A DNA stretch of 64,000 bases, taken from the NCBI GenBank assembly GCA_034007705.1, contig JAVEQK010000004.1, positions 1-64,000 on the forward strand. Reading direction: 5' to 3'. Position numbers and translations under genes: made by a program. Source of the DNA: UBA10518 sp022837185 (GTDB taxonomy: Bacteria; Desulfobacterota; Desulfobulbia; Desulfobulbales; Desulfobulbaceae). Of this stretch, positions 6,530 through 16,261 are shown piece by piece; position 1 is the first letter of the stretch; every line of letters begins with the position of its first letter. A model generated the notes under the pieces. It saw only the letters and a program-made list of their open reading frames with translations, made no database searches and was not told the origin of the DNA.

Positions 6530-7737
6530 GCTCTGAAAAAAAGTTGTTCGGCTTCCATAAAAACGTTTTCGGGGCCGGACTCGCCAGTTTTTTCATGGAT
6601 GTCAGCTCGGAGATGATCTACCCGCTGGTGCCGCTCTTTCTCGCCAATGTGCTGGGGGTGAACAAGTCCGTGATCGGCCTGATCGAGGGAATCGCCGAGG
6701 CGACCGCAAGCCTCCTCAAGGTGTTCTCCGGCTGGTTTTCCGATCGGATCAGCAACCGCAAATGGCTCATGACGGGCGGCTACGGCATCTCAACCCTGAG
6801 CCGGCCGCTGATCGCCGTTGCTGCCGGCTGGCTGGGGGTTCTTGCTTCCCGTTTCGTGGACAGGCTGGGAAAGGGCATCCGTACGGCTCCCAGGGATGCC
6901 ATCATCGCCGAGTCGACCGACCGGAGCCGGCTCGCCCGCGCCTTCGGTTTCCACCGGGCGATGGATACCATGGGCGCGGTGGTCGGCCCGGCCCTAGCCC
7001 TTCTCCTCCTGGCCTATTTTGACAACAACTACCGGTTGGTCTTCTGGGCTTCCATGGTGCCGGGGGTCCTGGCCGTGCTGGCGATCATCCTGTTCATCAG
7101 GGAGAAAAAGCGGGACGGGGCCATGCCTGCCGCCCGGCCCCGATTGACCTGGCGTCGTTTCGACTGGAAGGTCTGGTTTTTTCTCCTCATCGTCACTCTC
7201 TTTGCGCTGGGGAACTCCAGCGACGTTTTCCTGATTCTGCGGGCGCAGCAGGTCGGCATTGCGACAGCGCTGGTGCCCGCGGTCTATCTGACCTTCAACC
7301 TCGTTTATTCCCTGGCCGCCGTCCCGGCGGGGATGGCGGCGGACCGCTTCGGCAGGAAACGAATCATTCTGCTCGGCTTCCTGCTGTTCTCCGGGCTGTA
7401 TTACGGTTTCGGCGCCCTGGAGACCCCAAGGGCGATCTGGCTGCTGTTTATCCTCTACGGCCTCTTCATGGGGCTCACCGAAGGGATCCAGAAGGCCTTT
7501 CTGACCACGATCATCCCCGCTGAATTCAAGGCCACCGCCTTCGGGGCCTACGCCGCTTCTGTCGGGCTGGCCGCCTTTCCCGCAAGCCTGGTAGCCGGCG
7601 GGCTCTGGGACCATGTCTCTCCCGCCGCCGCTTTTTATTACGGTTCGGCGACGGCGGGACTTTCCGCCCTGTTGTTCGGCATCTTTATCATTGCCTGCAG
7701 GGTGGCCGAATCACGACCATCAAACACGACGGCATAA
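6526..7737 (+). CDS. MFS transporter of the fluoride operon
   Basis: A 403-residue major facilitator with about 12 membrane segments. Typical MFS boxes appear after helices 2 and 8: KVFSGWFSDRISNRKW, and AAVPAGMAADRFGRKRIILLG. The motif GKGIRTAPRDAI after helix 4 marks a drug/metabolite-type subgroup. The start ATG at 6526 overlaps the UspA stop (ATGA). An in-frame extension to 6460 is an out-of-frame reading of UspA and is rejected. It could export fluoride or a damaged metabolite, or serve general efflux; the sequence does not decide. Confidence 0.87.
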   Translation: MSSEKKLFGFHKNVFGAGLASFFMDVSSEMIYPLVPLFLANVLGVNKSVIGLIEGIAEATASLLKVFSGWFSDRISNRKWLMTGGYGISTLSRPLIAVAAGWLGVLASRFVDRLGKGIRTAPRDAIIAESTDRSRLARAFGFHRAMDTMGAVVGPALALLLLAYFDNNYRLVFWASMVPGVLAVLAIILFIREKKRDGAMPAARPRLTWRRFDWKVWFFLLIVTLFALGNSSDVFLILRAQQVGIATALVPAVYLTFNLVYSLAAVPAGMAADRFGRKRIILLGFLLFSGLYYGFGALETPRAIWLLFILYGLFMGLTEGIQKAFLTTIIPAEFKATAFGAYAASVGLAAFPASLVAGGLWDHVSPAAAFYYGSATAGLSALLFGIFIIACRVAESRPSNTTA

Positions 7738-7748
7738 AAGGAGGGATC

Positions 7749-9029
7749 ATGTCACGAATAGAAAAAGTTATGTCCCGGGAAATCCTTGATTCACGCGGCA
7801 ATCCGACGGTCGAGGTCGACGTGGTGCTGGCCTGCGGCGCCAGGGGACGGGCCGCCGTCCCGTCCGGGGCATCCACCGGCATCCATGAGGCGGTGGAACT
7901 GCGTGACGGCGACCGGAAACGGTATAACGGCAGGGGCGTGCTCCAGGCGGTTGCCAATGTCAACGTGGAAATAGCCGATGCGGTTGTCGGCCTTGAGGCC
8001 ATGGACCAGGCTGTCGTGGATCGGACCATGGTGGAGTTGGACGGTACCGCCAACAAGTCGAGATTAGGCGCCAACGCCCTTCTCGGCGTCAGCCTGGCTG
8101 TCGCCCGCGCCGCCGCCGGCGCCGCCGGTCTGCCCCTTTACCGCTACCTGGGAGGCGCAGCGGCCAACGTCCTGCCGGTACCGATGTTCAACATCCTGAA
8201 CGGCGGCGTCCATGCCAACTGGCAGGGCCCCGACCTGCAGGAGTTCATGATCTGTCCGGTGGGCGCGCCATCGTTCCGGGAGTCCCTGCGCTGGGGCAGC
8301 GAGACCTACCATGCCCTGAAAGAGGTGCTCAAGGACAGGGGTGTCTCTGTGGGAGTGGGCGACGAAGGCGGCTTCGCACCGGCGCTGAAGATAAACGCCG
8401 AAGCCCTGGAAGTGATCATGCAGGCCATTGAACAGGCAGGCTACCGGCCGGGCGAGGAAATCGCCATCGCTCTCGATCCGGCCTCCAGCGGGTTCTACGA
8501 GGACGGCCTGTACCATCTGCGGACCGAGGAGCGCAGGGTCACGGCCGAAGAGATGGTTTCGCTCTATGCCGGATGGACCCGGGAATTTCCCATCCTGGTG
8601 ATTGAGGACGGCCTGGCCGAGGATGACTGGGAAGGGTGGAAAATACTCAACAGGACCCTGGGCGGTTCAGTCGAACTGGTGGGCGACGATCTGTTTGTCA
8701 CCAACGTTGAACGGCTTGCCCGAGGCATCGAGGAGCAGGTCGCCAATGCCGTGCTTATCAAGCTGAACCAGATCGGCACCGTGAGCGAAACCATCGCCGC
8801 CATCCGGATGGCGGTCAAGGCCGGCTGGGGAGCCATGGTCTCCCATCGCAGCGGCGAGACCGTGGACTCGTTCATCGCCGATTTCACCGTCGCCATGGCC
8901 ACCGGCCATCTTAAGACCGGGGCGCCGTGCCGGGGAGAACGGCTGGAAAAGTACAACCAGTTGCTGCGCATTGAGGAGGAACTCGGCGCCGGCGCAGTGT
9001 ATGCCGGCCGCCGGGCCTTTGTCCGGTAA
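7749..9029 (+). CDS. eno: Enolase, fluoride-operon copy
   Basis: A 426-residue enolase (E. coli 432) converting 2-phosphoglycerate to phosphoenolpyruvate. Key motifs are present: SREILDSRGNPTVEVDV, SGASTGIHEAVELRD, VGDEGGFAP with the catalytic Glu, IEDGLAEDDW, VGDDLFVTN with metal-binding Asp, LIKLNQIGTVSE with the catalytic Lys, SHRSGET and KTGAPCRGERL. The mobile loop around His155 reads NGGVHANWQGPDLQEF, one residue longer than, and different from, the usual NGGxHADNNVDIQEF. AAAAGGAGG lies 5-6 bp before the ATG. Enolase is the classic target of fluoride (with Mg and phosphate), so a copy under a fluoride riboswitch probably supplies extra or less sensitive enzyme. A second, housekeeping enolase is expected elsewhere but is not visible here. 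Confidence 0.95.
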   Translation: MSRIEKVMSREILDSRGNPTVEVDVVLACGARGRAAVPSGASTGIHEAVELRDGDRKRYNGRGVLQAVANVNVEIADAVVGLEAMDQAVVDRTMVELDGTANKSRLGANALLGVSLAVARAAAGAAGLPLYRYLGGAAANVLPVPMFNILNGGVHANWQGPDLQEFMICPVGAPSFRESLRWGSETYHALKEVLKDRGVSVGVGDEGGFAPALKINAEALEVIMQAIEQAGYRPGEEIAIALDPASSGFYEDGLYHLRTEERRVTAEEMVSLYAGWTREFPILVIEDGLAEDDWEGWKILNRTLGGSVELVGDDLFVTNVERLARGIEEQVANAVLIKLNQIGTVSETIAAIRMAVKAGWGAMVSHRSGETVDSFIADFTVAMATGHLKTGAPCRGERLEKYNQLLRIEEELGAGAVYAGRRAFVR

Positions 9030-9046
9030 GGAACAAACGTGGCACC

Positions 9047-9853
9047 ATGTGCGGAGACGAAAAACTACAAGACATATTGACGGCGGCGGCCGCGTTTGTC
9101 CTATCGCGGCGAAAGGACACCGGCGGCTTCGGGGCCACCCCGAGGCTGCCGGCCACCATCCAGGATACCTACCATGCCCTGCAAGTCCTCGACCTTGCTC
9201 AGCGGTATAACGTAACTGCGGGTATGGGACTTGCCCCCGCGACGGATGTACATCTGCGATCCTACCTGGATCGTTGCCGCCGGTCTCTGACCCCCGGGGC
9301 CGCGACGACTTTCCACATGCTGTGGTGCTGCCGCGTCGCCGGGCTGGCAGTCGATGGGGTGGCGGTCGAGGCAATGGTTACCGGCAGGATGGGGGACGCC
9401 GATGCCCTGGACGACTGGTACTACTGGGCCAGAATCCTGGTGGAAGTGCTGGAGCGAAAACCGGCGCTATTCCCTGATGACCACCGCCTCGCCGCTGTCC
9501 TGGACCGTGCCTGGCGCGGCGTTGACGAGGCCTGGATGCATATGTATCTGCACAGGCTGCTCAGGAACAGCCTGCCCCAGGCCGCGCCGAAGCTTATTGC
9601 GTGGTTCCGGGCCTCCCAGAACGGTGACGGCGGTTTCGGGTTTTTTCCCGGCACCACTTCCTTTGTCGAGAACTGCCATTACGGTCTGCAGGCGCTCAAG
9701 ATTCTGGGCGCGGAGCCGGCCGATCCGGAAAAGGCCCGCCGTTTTGTCACCTCATGTCAGACCGCCTCCGGGGGGTTCGGCCGCGGTCTCCGGGCCGCGC
9801 CGTTTCTCGACGCCACCTGGCATGCCGTTGCCGCGCTGGAACTGCTCAACTGA
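9047..9853 (+). CDS. Prenyltransferase/squalene-cyclase-like alpha/alpha toroid protein
   Basis: A 268-residue protein with three copies of a repeat typical of protein prenyltransferase beta subunits and squalene cyclases: KDTGGFGATPRLPATIQDTYHAL (residues 24-46), GDGGFGFFPGTTSFVENCHY (around 196-215) and SGGFGRGLRAAPFLDATWHA (around 243-262). Each has the GGFG turn followed by an acidic residue or Asn and a helix. The DxDD of squalene cyclases and an obvious zinc triad are not seen, so catalysis is doubtful. It starts 17 bp after the enolase stop and probably ends the fluoride operon; AAGGAA is 12 bp upstream. Its part in fluoride tolerance is unknown. Confidence 0.7.
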   Translation: MCGDEKLQDILTAAAAFVLSRRKDTGGFGATPRLPATIQDTYHALQVLDLAQRYNVTAGMGLAPATDVHLRSYLDRCRRSLTPGAATTFHMLWCCRVAGLAVDGVAVEAMVTGRMGDADALDDWYYWARILVEVLERKPALFPDDHRLAAVLDRAWRGVDEAWMHMYLHRLLRNSLPQAAPKLIAWFRASQNGDGGFGFFPGTTSFVENCHYGLQALKILGAEPADPEKARRFVTSCQTASGGFGRGLRAAPFLDATWHAVAALELLN

Positions 9854-10193
9854 AATGATGAAACGGGGGGCTTTGCTTGCCCTTCCTTCCCCTTTCTGCT
9901 GCTGTTCCTTTTTTCAGGCCGCTCCGCACTGGTGAGGAAAATATCGGCGCAGCGGTGGGGTGCACAGCGCCGTAGTTCGAATGTTCGTGAAAAGATCGCA
10001 CAGGCCGCTTTGGATGACCCGGATGCGGCGATGCGTTTCATGACAACACAAGGACGTACAGCTGAACGGACAGTACCGTCCCGCCGGCATCATGGCCGTG
10101 ATGGAGCAACTCGGGATCTTGGCAGTCGTCCCGCGGATCAAGACGAAAGAACGGGACGGCTGTTCAATGATCCCGAGTTTGTCCGTTGATCAG
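9854..10193. other. Intergenic stretch with a possible decayed reading frame
   Basis: An ATG at 9855 opens a signal-peptide-like start (MMKRGALLALPSPF) that stops after 26 codons. A +2 frame then runs with a hydrophobic segment and a charged part (VREKIAQAALDDPDAAMRF) up to about 10189. This pattern suggests a frameshifted secreted-protein gene, but no family is recognisable and chance is not excluded. Confidence 0.25.
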
Positions 10194-10529
10194 CTACTGG
10201 TTGTTGAAAATAACCGCGCTGGCGATATTGTACCCCTGGGCATCGGTGCCGGCAACCCCGAACTCAACGGCGATGGGCTTCTTCAGGGACATGGCCGTGA
10301 GGATCGTGGCCATCATCTGGTCGGTCCCGGTGGAGCTGAGGGTCATCCAGCCGTTCTTGGTACCGTAGGGAACTATGTTGCAGTTGACAACCTGCAGGCG
10401 GACAAAGGAACCGTAGGGCCCGATCTGTTTGGGGGTGCATGCCGCCCAGTCAGCGAACGCATTACCGGCGAGCAAGGCACCGGCAGTGAGCAAACCGGCA
10501 AGAGCAAATGTCATTTTTTTCGCTTTCAT
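10194..10529 (-). CDS. Small secreted hypothetical protein
   Basis: A 111-residue protein with a clear signal peptide: MKAKKMTFALAGLLTAGALL followed by an A-N-A-F-A cleavage region. The mature part of about 88 residues begins DWAACTPKQIG and has two Cys residues (CTPK and VVNCNI) likely to form a disulfide. ATG 10529 is used because GGGAG lies about 9 bp upstream and the signal peptide starts there; the in-frame extension to 10574 adds a non-signal sequence. The mature sequence mixes beta-type stretches (SFVRLQVVNCNIVPYG) with polar turns. I do not recognise the family. It stands alone on the minus strand. Confidence 0.65.
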   Translation of the reverse strand: MKAKKMTFALAGLLTAGALLAGNAFADWAACTPKQIGPYGSFVRLQVVNCNIVPYGTKNGWMTLSSTGTDQMMATILTAMSLKKPIAVEFGVAGTDAQGYNIASAVIFNNQ

Positions 10530-10836
10530 TGTCAGAACTCCCTGGAATAGTAATTGATAAAAACCCATTTTCATTTAAGCAAATCATGTGCCTGAATGGC
10601 GGCCTGCATGCGGGAATTTTCCGCATGCGCCCGCAACGGAGGAATGCCGGTCAAAAAATACAGTCCCCGACCCGATCAGGACCAGAAGGGCTGCGGCCAG
10701 GGGGGATATTCTTCGCCTTAAGGTCACATCGAGTGTCCGATGGCGCCGGATAGTGGTGTCCGATATGTTCGGATGAAATTGCAGGGAAAGGTTGGGGCAG
10801 CCAGGGTTGATTGGAGCGGAAGCAGGAAATTGTGGA
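10530..10836. other. Intergenic stretch with a short inverted repeat
   Basis: This lies upstream of the small secreted protein and downstream of the ABC-transporter operon, both on the minus strand. An inverted repeat GCATGCGG-N7-CCGCATGC sits at about 10606-10628. It has no T-run, so it is not a clear terminator. A short minus-strand frame with one hydrophobic segment (LAAALLVLIGSGTVFF) is too short to support as a gene. Confidence 0.3.
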
Positions 10837-11563
<727 letters not shown>

Positions 11564-11577
<14 letters not shown>

Positions 11578-12349
11578 GACGGCTCAGGCGCTCCTCCATG
11601 ATGCTGACCAGCTTGGACAGGATGAGGGTGATGATCAGGTAGATGATGGCCACCATGGTGTAGGTCTCAAAGTAGAGAAAGCTTTCCGAGGCGAATTCCC
11701 GCCCCCGGCGGAGGAGATCGGAAACGGCCAGGATTGAAACCAGGGAGGTGTCCTTGAGCAGGGCGATGAATTCGTTGCCCACCGGCGGCAGGATTGTGCG
11801 CCAGGCCTGGGGCAGGATAACGTAGAACATGGTCTGGGCGCGGTTGAAGCCGAGCGACAGGGACGCTTCGGTCTGGCCGTGGGAAATGGACGAGATGCCG
11901 GCCCGGAAGACTTCCCCCATGTAGGCGCCGTAGCAGACGCTCATGGCGATGATGGCAGCCGCCATGTCCGGGACCCGGACAAAGCGGCCCAGGGCGTAGT
12001 AAATGTAAAAGAGCTGGACCAGGAGGGGGATGCCCCGCACCACCTCCACATAGGTGGAGGCGGCCAGGTTGATGAGCCGGTTGCGGGAGAGGCGGCCGAG
12101 TCCGGTAAAGAGACCGATGATGATGGCCAGCCCGATGGAGGCGAAAGTGACCTGAAAGGTGACGATAATGCCGTCCGGGAGAAATCTGATCAGTCGCAGG
12201 TACGGGTCCGGCTTCAGGACCAGCAGGAGGATGAGCGCGGAAACGGCGCCGACAAAGGCAATCCACCAGGCGGAAACCAGTCCCCTGTCCTTGCTGCGGG
12301 GGATGGCCGCTCCATCCCCCACCTCGATGATGACGGGTTTTTCAGCCAT
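11564..12349 (-). CDS. Polar amino-acid ABC transporter permease
   Basis: A 261-residue inner-membrane permease of the HisMQ/GlnP type with five or six membrane segments. The family EAA-like loop is at GFNRAQTMFYVILPQAWRTI, and STYVEVVRGIPLLVQLFYIYY is the usual N-terminal mark. There is a single permease gene, so it probably acts as a homodimer. The N-terminal 30 residues before the first helix are longer than average and acidic. It lies 9 bp after the binding-protein gene and overlaps the ATPase gene. Confidence 0.92.
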
Positions 12350-12358
12350 AGGCAGGGC

Positions 12359-13099
12359 TTATTGACCGATCCATTTTTTCTGGAACTCCTTGTCCAGCCC
12401 CTTGTCCTTGACCGCCTGGATGCCCTTGTTGACCAGGTCCAGCACCTCGGTGTTGCCTTTTTTGACGGCGATGCCGTAATACTCGATTTCCCCGGTTTCG
12501 ATGACTGCGGCGATTTTTAATCTGGTCTTGTATTTTGCATTGGCCAGGGCATAGTTGGCGGCCACCGGATCATCGCAGACAACCGCATCGATCCGCCCGT
12601 TGAACAGGTCCTCGATGGCCAGGCCGACCTCGTCATATGTCTTGGAAACGATGCCGTCAACAGCCTTGACGGCAAAGGTGCCCGTGGTGCTGATCTGCGA
12701 CCCCACTTTTTTTCCTTTCAGGTCCTCCAGGCTCTTGGCGGTGCTGTCGATGGGCACAACCAGGGCCTGCCGGACCTTGAAATAGGGCTCGGAAAAATCC
12801 ATGACCTTTTTGCGCTCTTCGGTGATGGATACCGACGAGCAGATGGCGTCGTATTTGTCGGAGTCAAGGCCGGCGAAGATGCCGTCCCAGGCAACCGCTT
12901 TGAATACCGGGGTAAAGCCCGCCTCCTGGCCGGCGGCTTTCATGAAGTCGATGGCATAGCCGACGATCTGTTTATCGGCGTCAACAAACTCCATGGGAGG
13001 CCAGGTCGCATCGGTGGCAAAAACGATCTCCCGGTTTTCCGCCAGGGCGGTTGCACACATCAGCATTCCGAAGACCAGCGTCAGTATCGTTTTCCTCAT
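12359..13099 (-). CDS. Periplasmic amino-acid-binding protein of the ABC importer
   Basis: A 246-residue family 3 solute-binding protein. The signal peptide is MRKTILTLVFGMLMCATALA, and the mature protein begins ENREIVFATDATWPPMEF. The ligand-site motifs of the family are seen: GYAIDFMKAAG, WDGIFAGLDSDKYDAI and SVSITEERKKVMDFSEPY. The lobe-2 stretch IDAVVCDDPVAANYAL is also present. The substrate is probably a polar or basic amino acid; the exact one cannot be read. ATG 13099 is preferred to the longer frame from 13255 because GGAGG precedes it and the signal peptide begins there. Confidence 0.92.
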   Translation of the reverse strand: MRKTILTLVFGMLMCATALAENREIVFATDATWPPMEFVDADKQIVGYAIDFMKAAGQEAGFTPVFKAVAWDGIFAGLDSDKYDAICSSVSITEERKKVMDFSEPYFKVRQALVVPIDSTAKSLEDLKGKKVGSQISTTGTFAVKAVDGIVSKTYDEVGLAIEDLFNGRIDAVVCDDPVAANYALANAKYKTRLKIAAVIETGEIEYYGIAVKKGNTEVLDLVNKGIQAVKDKGLDKEFQKKWIGQ

Positions 13100-13156
13100 C
13101 AGTTTTCCTCCAGTGAGAAGTTGAGTGATTCCGTACGAAAAGCTCAGATACAAATA

Positions 13157-13185
13157 ATTATAGCATGAGAGTGATGTCCTATGAA
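13157..13185 (-). promoter_or_regulatory. Promoter of the amino-acid ABC operon
   Basis: Read on the minus strand: TTCATA (13185-13180), 17 bp, then a perfect TATAAT (13162-13157). Transcription would start about 50 bp before the binding-protein ATG. Confidence 0.65.
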
Positions 13186-13320
13186 ATAGTAATTGCCATG
13201 CACTGTACATGCCGTATGCTTTTCCCGGGCGACCGGAGGCGGTATTCCGGTTCATGTCCCTGTGTGTCCCGGTGGAACGCCGAATGGAGGGAAGCGGCGG
13301 CCGTGGTATCCGCTGCCTGT

Positions 13321-14220
13321 TCAGCGGGGCCGGGGAGTGAGCAATTGTGAGATCAGCATGCCGGCCAGCATGAAACCGCAGCCGAGAATCGCCCGGACGC
13401 CTAATGTTTCGCCGAGAAAAAACCAGCCGGCCGCCACCGCGAAAACAGCCTCGAACTGCATGATGATCGCGGCATGCGAGGCCTGGGCGTGTTTTTGCCC
13501 GGCCACCTGGAACGTAAAGCCGAGCCCGACCGAAACGATGCCGCCGTACACCAGGTCAAAAGCAGTTGCCGAAATCGCCGCGAGGCTGATGTGCTCGGTG
13601 AGGAGGCCCGCGCATATGCTCAACAGGGCGCAGACAAGGGCCTGGCCGAAGGCCAGTATGAAGGAGTCGATCCTGGGGGACAGCCAGCCCATGGACAAGA
13701 CCTGCAGTGCCCAGACAAAGGCGCAGGCCAGAATCCAGCCGTCCCCGGGCGCCAGCGCAAACCCCTGGGTGGCGCTGAGGAGATACAGGCCGATGATCGC
13801 CAGCAGGGCGCCCGCCCAGACCCCGGTCCCGGCCCGGTAGCCGAACAGGGAGGCCAGCACGGGCACAATGATCACGTAGAGGCCGGTGATGAAACCGCCC
13901 TTGCCGGCGGTGGAGGAAATCAGCCCGATCTGCTGGAGATTGATGCCCAGGAAGACCAGTATGCCCGTCAACAGGCTGGCGCCCAGAGGGAGCCATTTGC
14001 CTGTTGTTCCGGGGGTGCGGAGGATGACCGCCCCCCTTTTCCGGTAGCGGAACAGGGCGAAGGGCAGCAGAAAAAGGGCGCCGAGGAGAAAACGGAAACC
14101 GCTGTAGGTGAACGGTCCCAGATGGTCCATGGCTGTCCGCTGGACGACGAAGGTCGTCCCCCAGGCAAAGGCGGCCAGAAACAGATACAGGTTCCCTTTC
14201 AGGGGTCGAAGTTCCGCCAT
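13321..14220 (-). CDS. EamA/DMT-family transporter
   Basis: A 299-residue protein with about ten hydrophobic helices in two EamA repeats. Repeat one begins LYLFLAAFAWGTTFVVQRTAMDHL with the usual GFRFLLGALFLLPFAL; repeat two has GDGWILACAFVWALQVLSMG and ends with the conserved FAVAAGWFFLGETLGVRAILGCGFMLAGML. Such proteins export amino acids or metabolites; the substrate is unknown. It stands alone on the minus strand, downstream of the LemA/DUF2207 pair by about 115 bp. Confidence 0.87.
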   Translation of the reverse strand: MAELRPLKGNLYLFLAAFAWGTTFVVQRTAMDHLGPFTYSGFRFLLGALFLLPFALFRYRKRGAVILRTPGTTGKWLPLGASLLTGILVFLGINLQQIGLISSTAGKGGFITGLYVIIVPVLASLFGYRAGTGVWAGALLAIIGLYLLSATQGFALAPGDGWILACAFVWALQVLSMGWLSPRIDSFILAFGQALVCALLSICAGLLTEHISLAAISATAFDLVYGGIVSVGLGFTFQVAGQKHAQASHAAIIMQFEAVFAVAAGWFFLGETLGVRAILGCGFMLAGMLISQLLTPRPR

Positions 14221-14335
14221 GGAAACGTCCCGTTACGATCTGAAGATTCTGCCGGGATGGAAAACCCTTGTCCCGAATACCGCCCGGCGTGCCACCAGGA
14301 TGTGCCTGCCTTTGCGGTTGGATTCCCGAAGGCCG

Positions 14336-16252
14336 TCACCAGCCTCCACCCCCTCCTCCGCCCCCTCCGCCGCCTGATGACCCGCCCCCCCTGCTGCCGG
14401 ACCTGGATCCCGGCGCGGTGGAGGAAGAGGAAACGGCGGATGCAAGGGAAGATCCCAGGCTCGAGGCCAGCGCACGGGAGGAGAACGGCCGCCGGCTGTT
14501 GTACCAGGTTGGTTCATACCTTCCTTCCTGTGCCATTTGCGCGAACACGGAGCTGAACTGCTCGGTCCATTGCTGCTCGACATCAAGGGCCAGGGCCCAG
14601 GGAAGGAATCGTTCAAACAGGGCCGGTGTCTTTTCCGGGGGATTGAGGATGTTCAACCGGTCCTTTTCGGCGACGGACAGGTAGAGCTTCAGGCCCTCGA
14701 GTTGATCCATGACGTTCCGGCCGTGAATGGTGGGCGCCCTGAGCAGGAGGAAAAAGACGATGTTGACGGCGAGGAGGACCAGCAGCACGATTATATTGAC
14801 CAGCGAGATGGCGCCGGCCATGACAACGAAACCGAGCAGCCATCCGCCCAGGAAGGGCAGGGAAAAGATGGAGAGGAACAGCGCCCCGCCCTTGTCGGTA
14901 ATCTTCGCCCGGCCGGAAAGGGCGGCCTTCCAGGCTTTATAGAGTGAATACAGCAGGGTGGCGCAGCCCATGGACCACAGCGACAGCCAGATCGACATGA
15001 ATCCGGCGATCTCCCGCTGGTCCGCAGTCAGAATGATGGCGCCGATCACCAGCAGGGTAAGCAGCAGGCCGGGGATCATGTACTTCGTGTTCAGCTTGAA
15101 ATGCAGCGCGGCAAAATCAGTCTCCAGAGTTTTCTCCAGGGCCTGCATCGCCTCCCTGATGGTCCGGTGGTTCTGCTGTTTGAGTTCCACCAGGTCCCGG
15201 CCGGCAAAGAGAGCGTGGGCGGTTTTTTTTTCCCCCCGGGTCAGCACGTCGGGGTTTGCCTTGATTGCTTTCGACAGGGTGAACGTCTTTCCGTCGTCAT
15301 CAATGATGAGATACTTTTTGACCGCCATGTTGACCAGGGCGGCGGTGAACGTCTTGTCGTCGAAACCCATTTTCATGACATAGCGCGCGGCGGCGGGGGT
15401 AAAGCCCTCCGGCGGCTCGAAACGGGGAATGATGGTCCCGGGCTCGGGATCTTTTCCCACCCTGGACCAGACGGCCAGGTAGTAAAAGAACAGGATGCAC
15501 AGGCCGGCGGAACCAGCCAGCAGAGTGAGGTTGTCCCGGAGGAAATACGAGGTTTCCTCCTGCCTGGTCGGTTCGGGGACAATTCCCTTGGGCCAGGCGA
15601 CGGCCACGGTCAACCCCTCGCCCGGACCGAGAGGGGCGGTGGTCCGGAAGGTGATGGAATGGTCGGTCTGCTCCGTGATTTGCGCGTTCGAGGCCGTGGA
15701 GCCCATTCTGCCGGTATAGGTGCTGGTTTGCAGGATCGTTGCTCCCTCAGGCAGGATGATGGTCGCCGCCGCCGTGTCAATGGGAAATTCCCAGTCGTTG
15801 CCGGTGACGTTCCAATAGAGTTCGTCGTAGTCGGCAAAAAAACCTATCTGCCGGTCGGTCTGGTAGGTGATGGCGTACGTGTAGGAGCCGGGATCGAGAA
15901 AAACATCCGTGTCGCCGATATACAGCCTGACGCCGTTGCCCGCCTGTTCCGTGTGGTACGGTTCCGCCCGTCCGTCCCGCGTCACCTCCAGGATCTGGAA
16001 GCCGACCCTGACCCGCGCGCCGGCCCGGTTCCGATAGTTGGTGGGAAATTCCCGGTATATGCCCCTTTTTATCCGGTCGCCCTGGGCGATGGCGGTAATT
16101 GTTTCGGTGACGGTCAGGTCACCGCTTCGGTCGACATATATCCTGCTGTCAAAGTCTGTTATGCGTTCCTGAGCGCTGAGCGGCGCGGCCGGGGACAGCA
16201 GGAAAACGACGAGACACAGGACTGTCCCGGAAATCGAGGCAAAAATGCGCAT
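14336..16252 (-). CDS. DUF2207 membrane protein with glycine-rich tail
   Basis: A 638-residue protein. A signal peptide (to about residue 28, ending SPAAPLSAQE) is followed by the extracytoplasmic DUF2207 domain (residues 30-240, e.g. DFDSRIYVDRSGDLTVTETI, IKRGIYREFPTNY). After a membrane helix (about 245-265) comes a cytoplasmic part with a winged-helix-like region (FTPAAARYVMKMGFDDKTFTAAL), two more helices (about 395-500) and a C-terminal Ser-rich stretch ending in an uninterrupted run of glycines and a final Trp. This is the standard architecture of the DUF2207 family, which is almost always paired with LemA, as here (9 bp gap). Function is unknown. Confidence 0.88.
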   Translation of the reverse strand: MRIFASISGTVLCLVVFLLSPAAPLSAQERITDFDSRIYVDRSGDLTVTETITAIAQGDRIKRGIYREFPTNYRNRAGARVRVGFQILEVTRDGRAEPYHTEQAGNGVRLYIGDTDVFLDPGSYTYAITYQTDRQIGFFADYDELYWNVTGNDWEFPIDTAAATIILPEGATILQTSTYTGRMGSTASNAQITEQTDHSITFRTTAPLGPGEGLTVAVAWPKGIVPEPTRQEETSYFLRDNLTLLAGSAGLCILFFYYLAVWSRVGKDPEPGTIIPRFEPPEGFTPAAARYVMKMGFDDKTFTAALVNMAVKKYLIIDDDGKTFTLSKAIKANPDVLTRGEKKTAHALFAGRDLVELKQQNHRTIREAMQALEKTLETDFAALHFKLNTKYMIPGLLLTLLVIGAIILTADQREIAGFMSIWLSLWSMGCATLLYSLYKAWKAALSGRAKITDKGGALFLSIFSLPFLGGWLLGFVVMAGAISLVNIIVLLVLLAVNIVFFLLLRAPTIHGRNVMDQLEGLKLYLSVAEKDRLNILNPPEKTPALFERFLPWALALDVEQQWTEQFSSVFAQMAQEGRYEPTWYNSRRPFSSRALASSLGSSLASAVSSSSTAPGSRSGSRGGGSSGGGGGGGGGGGW

Positions 16253-16261
16253 GGGTCCTGA

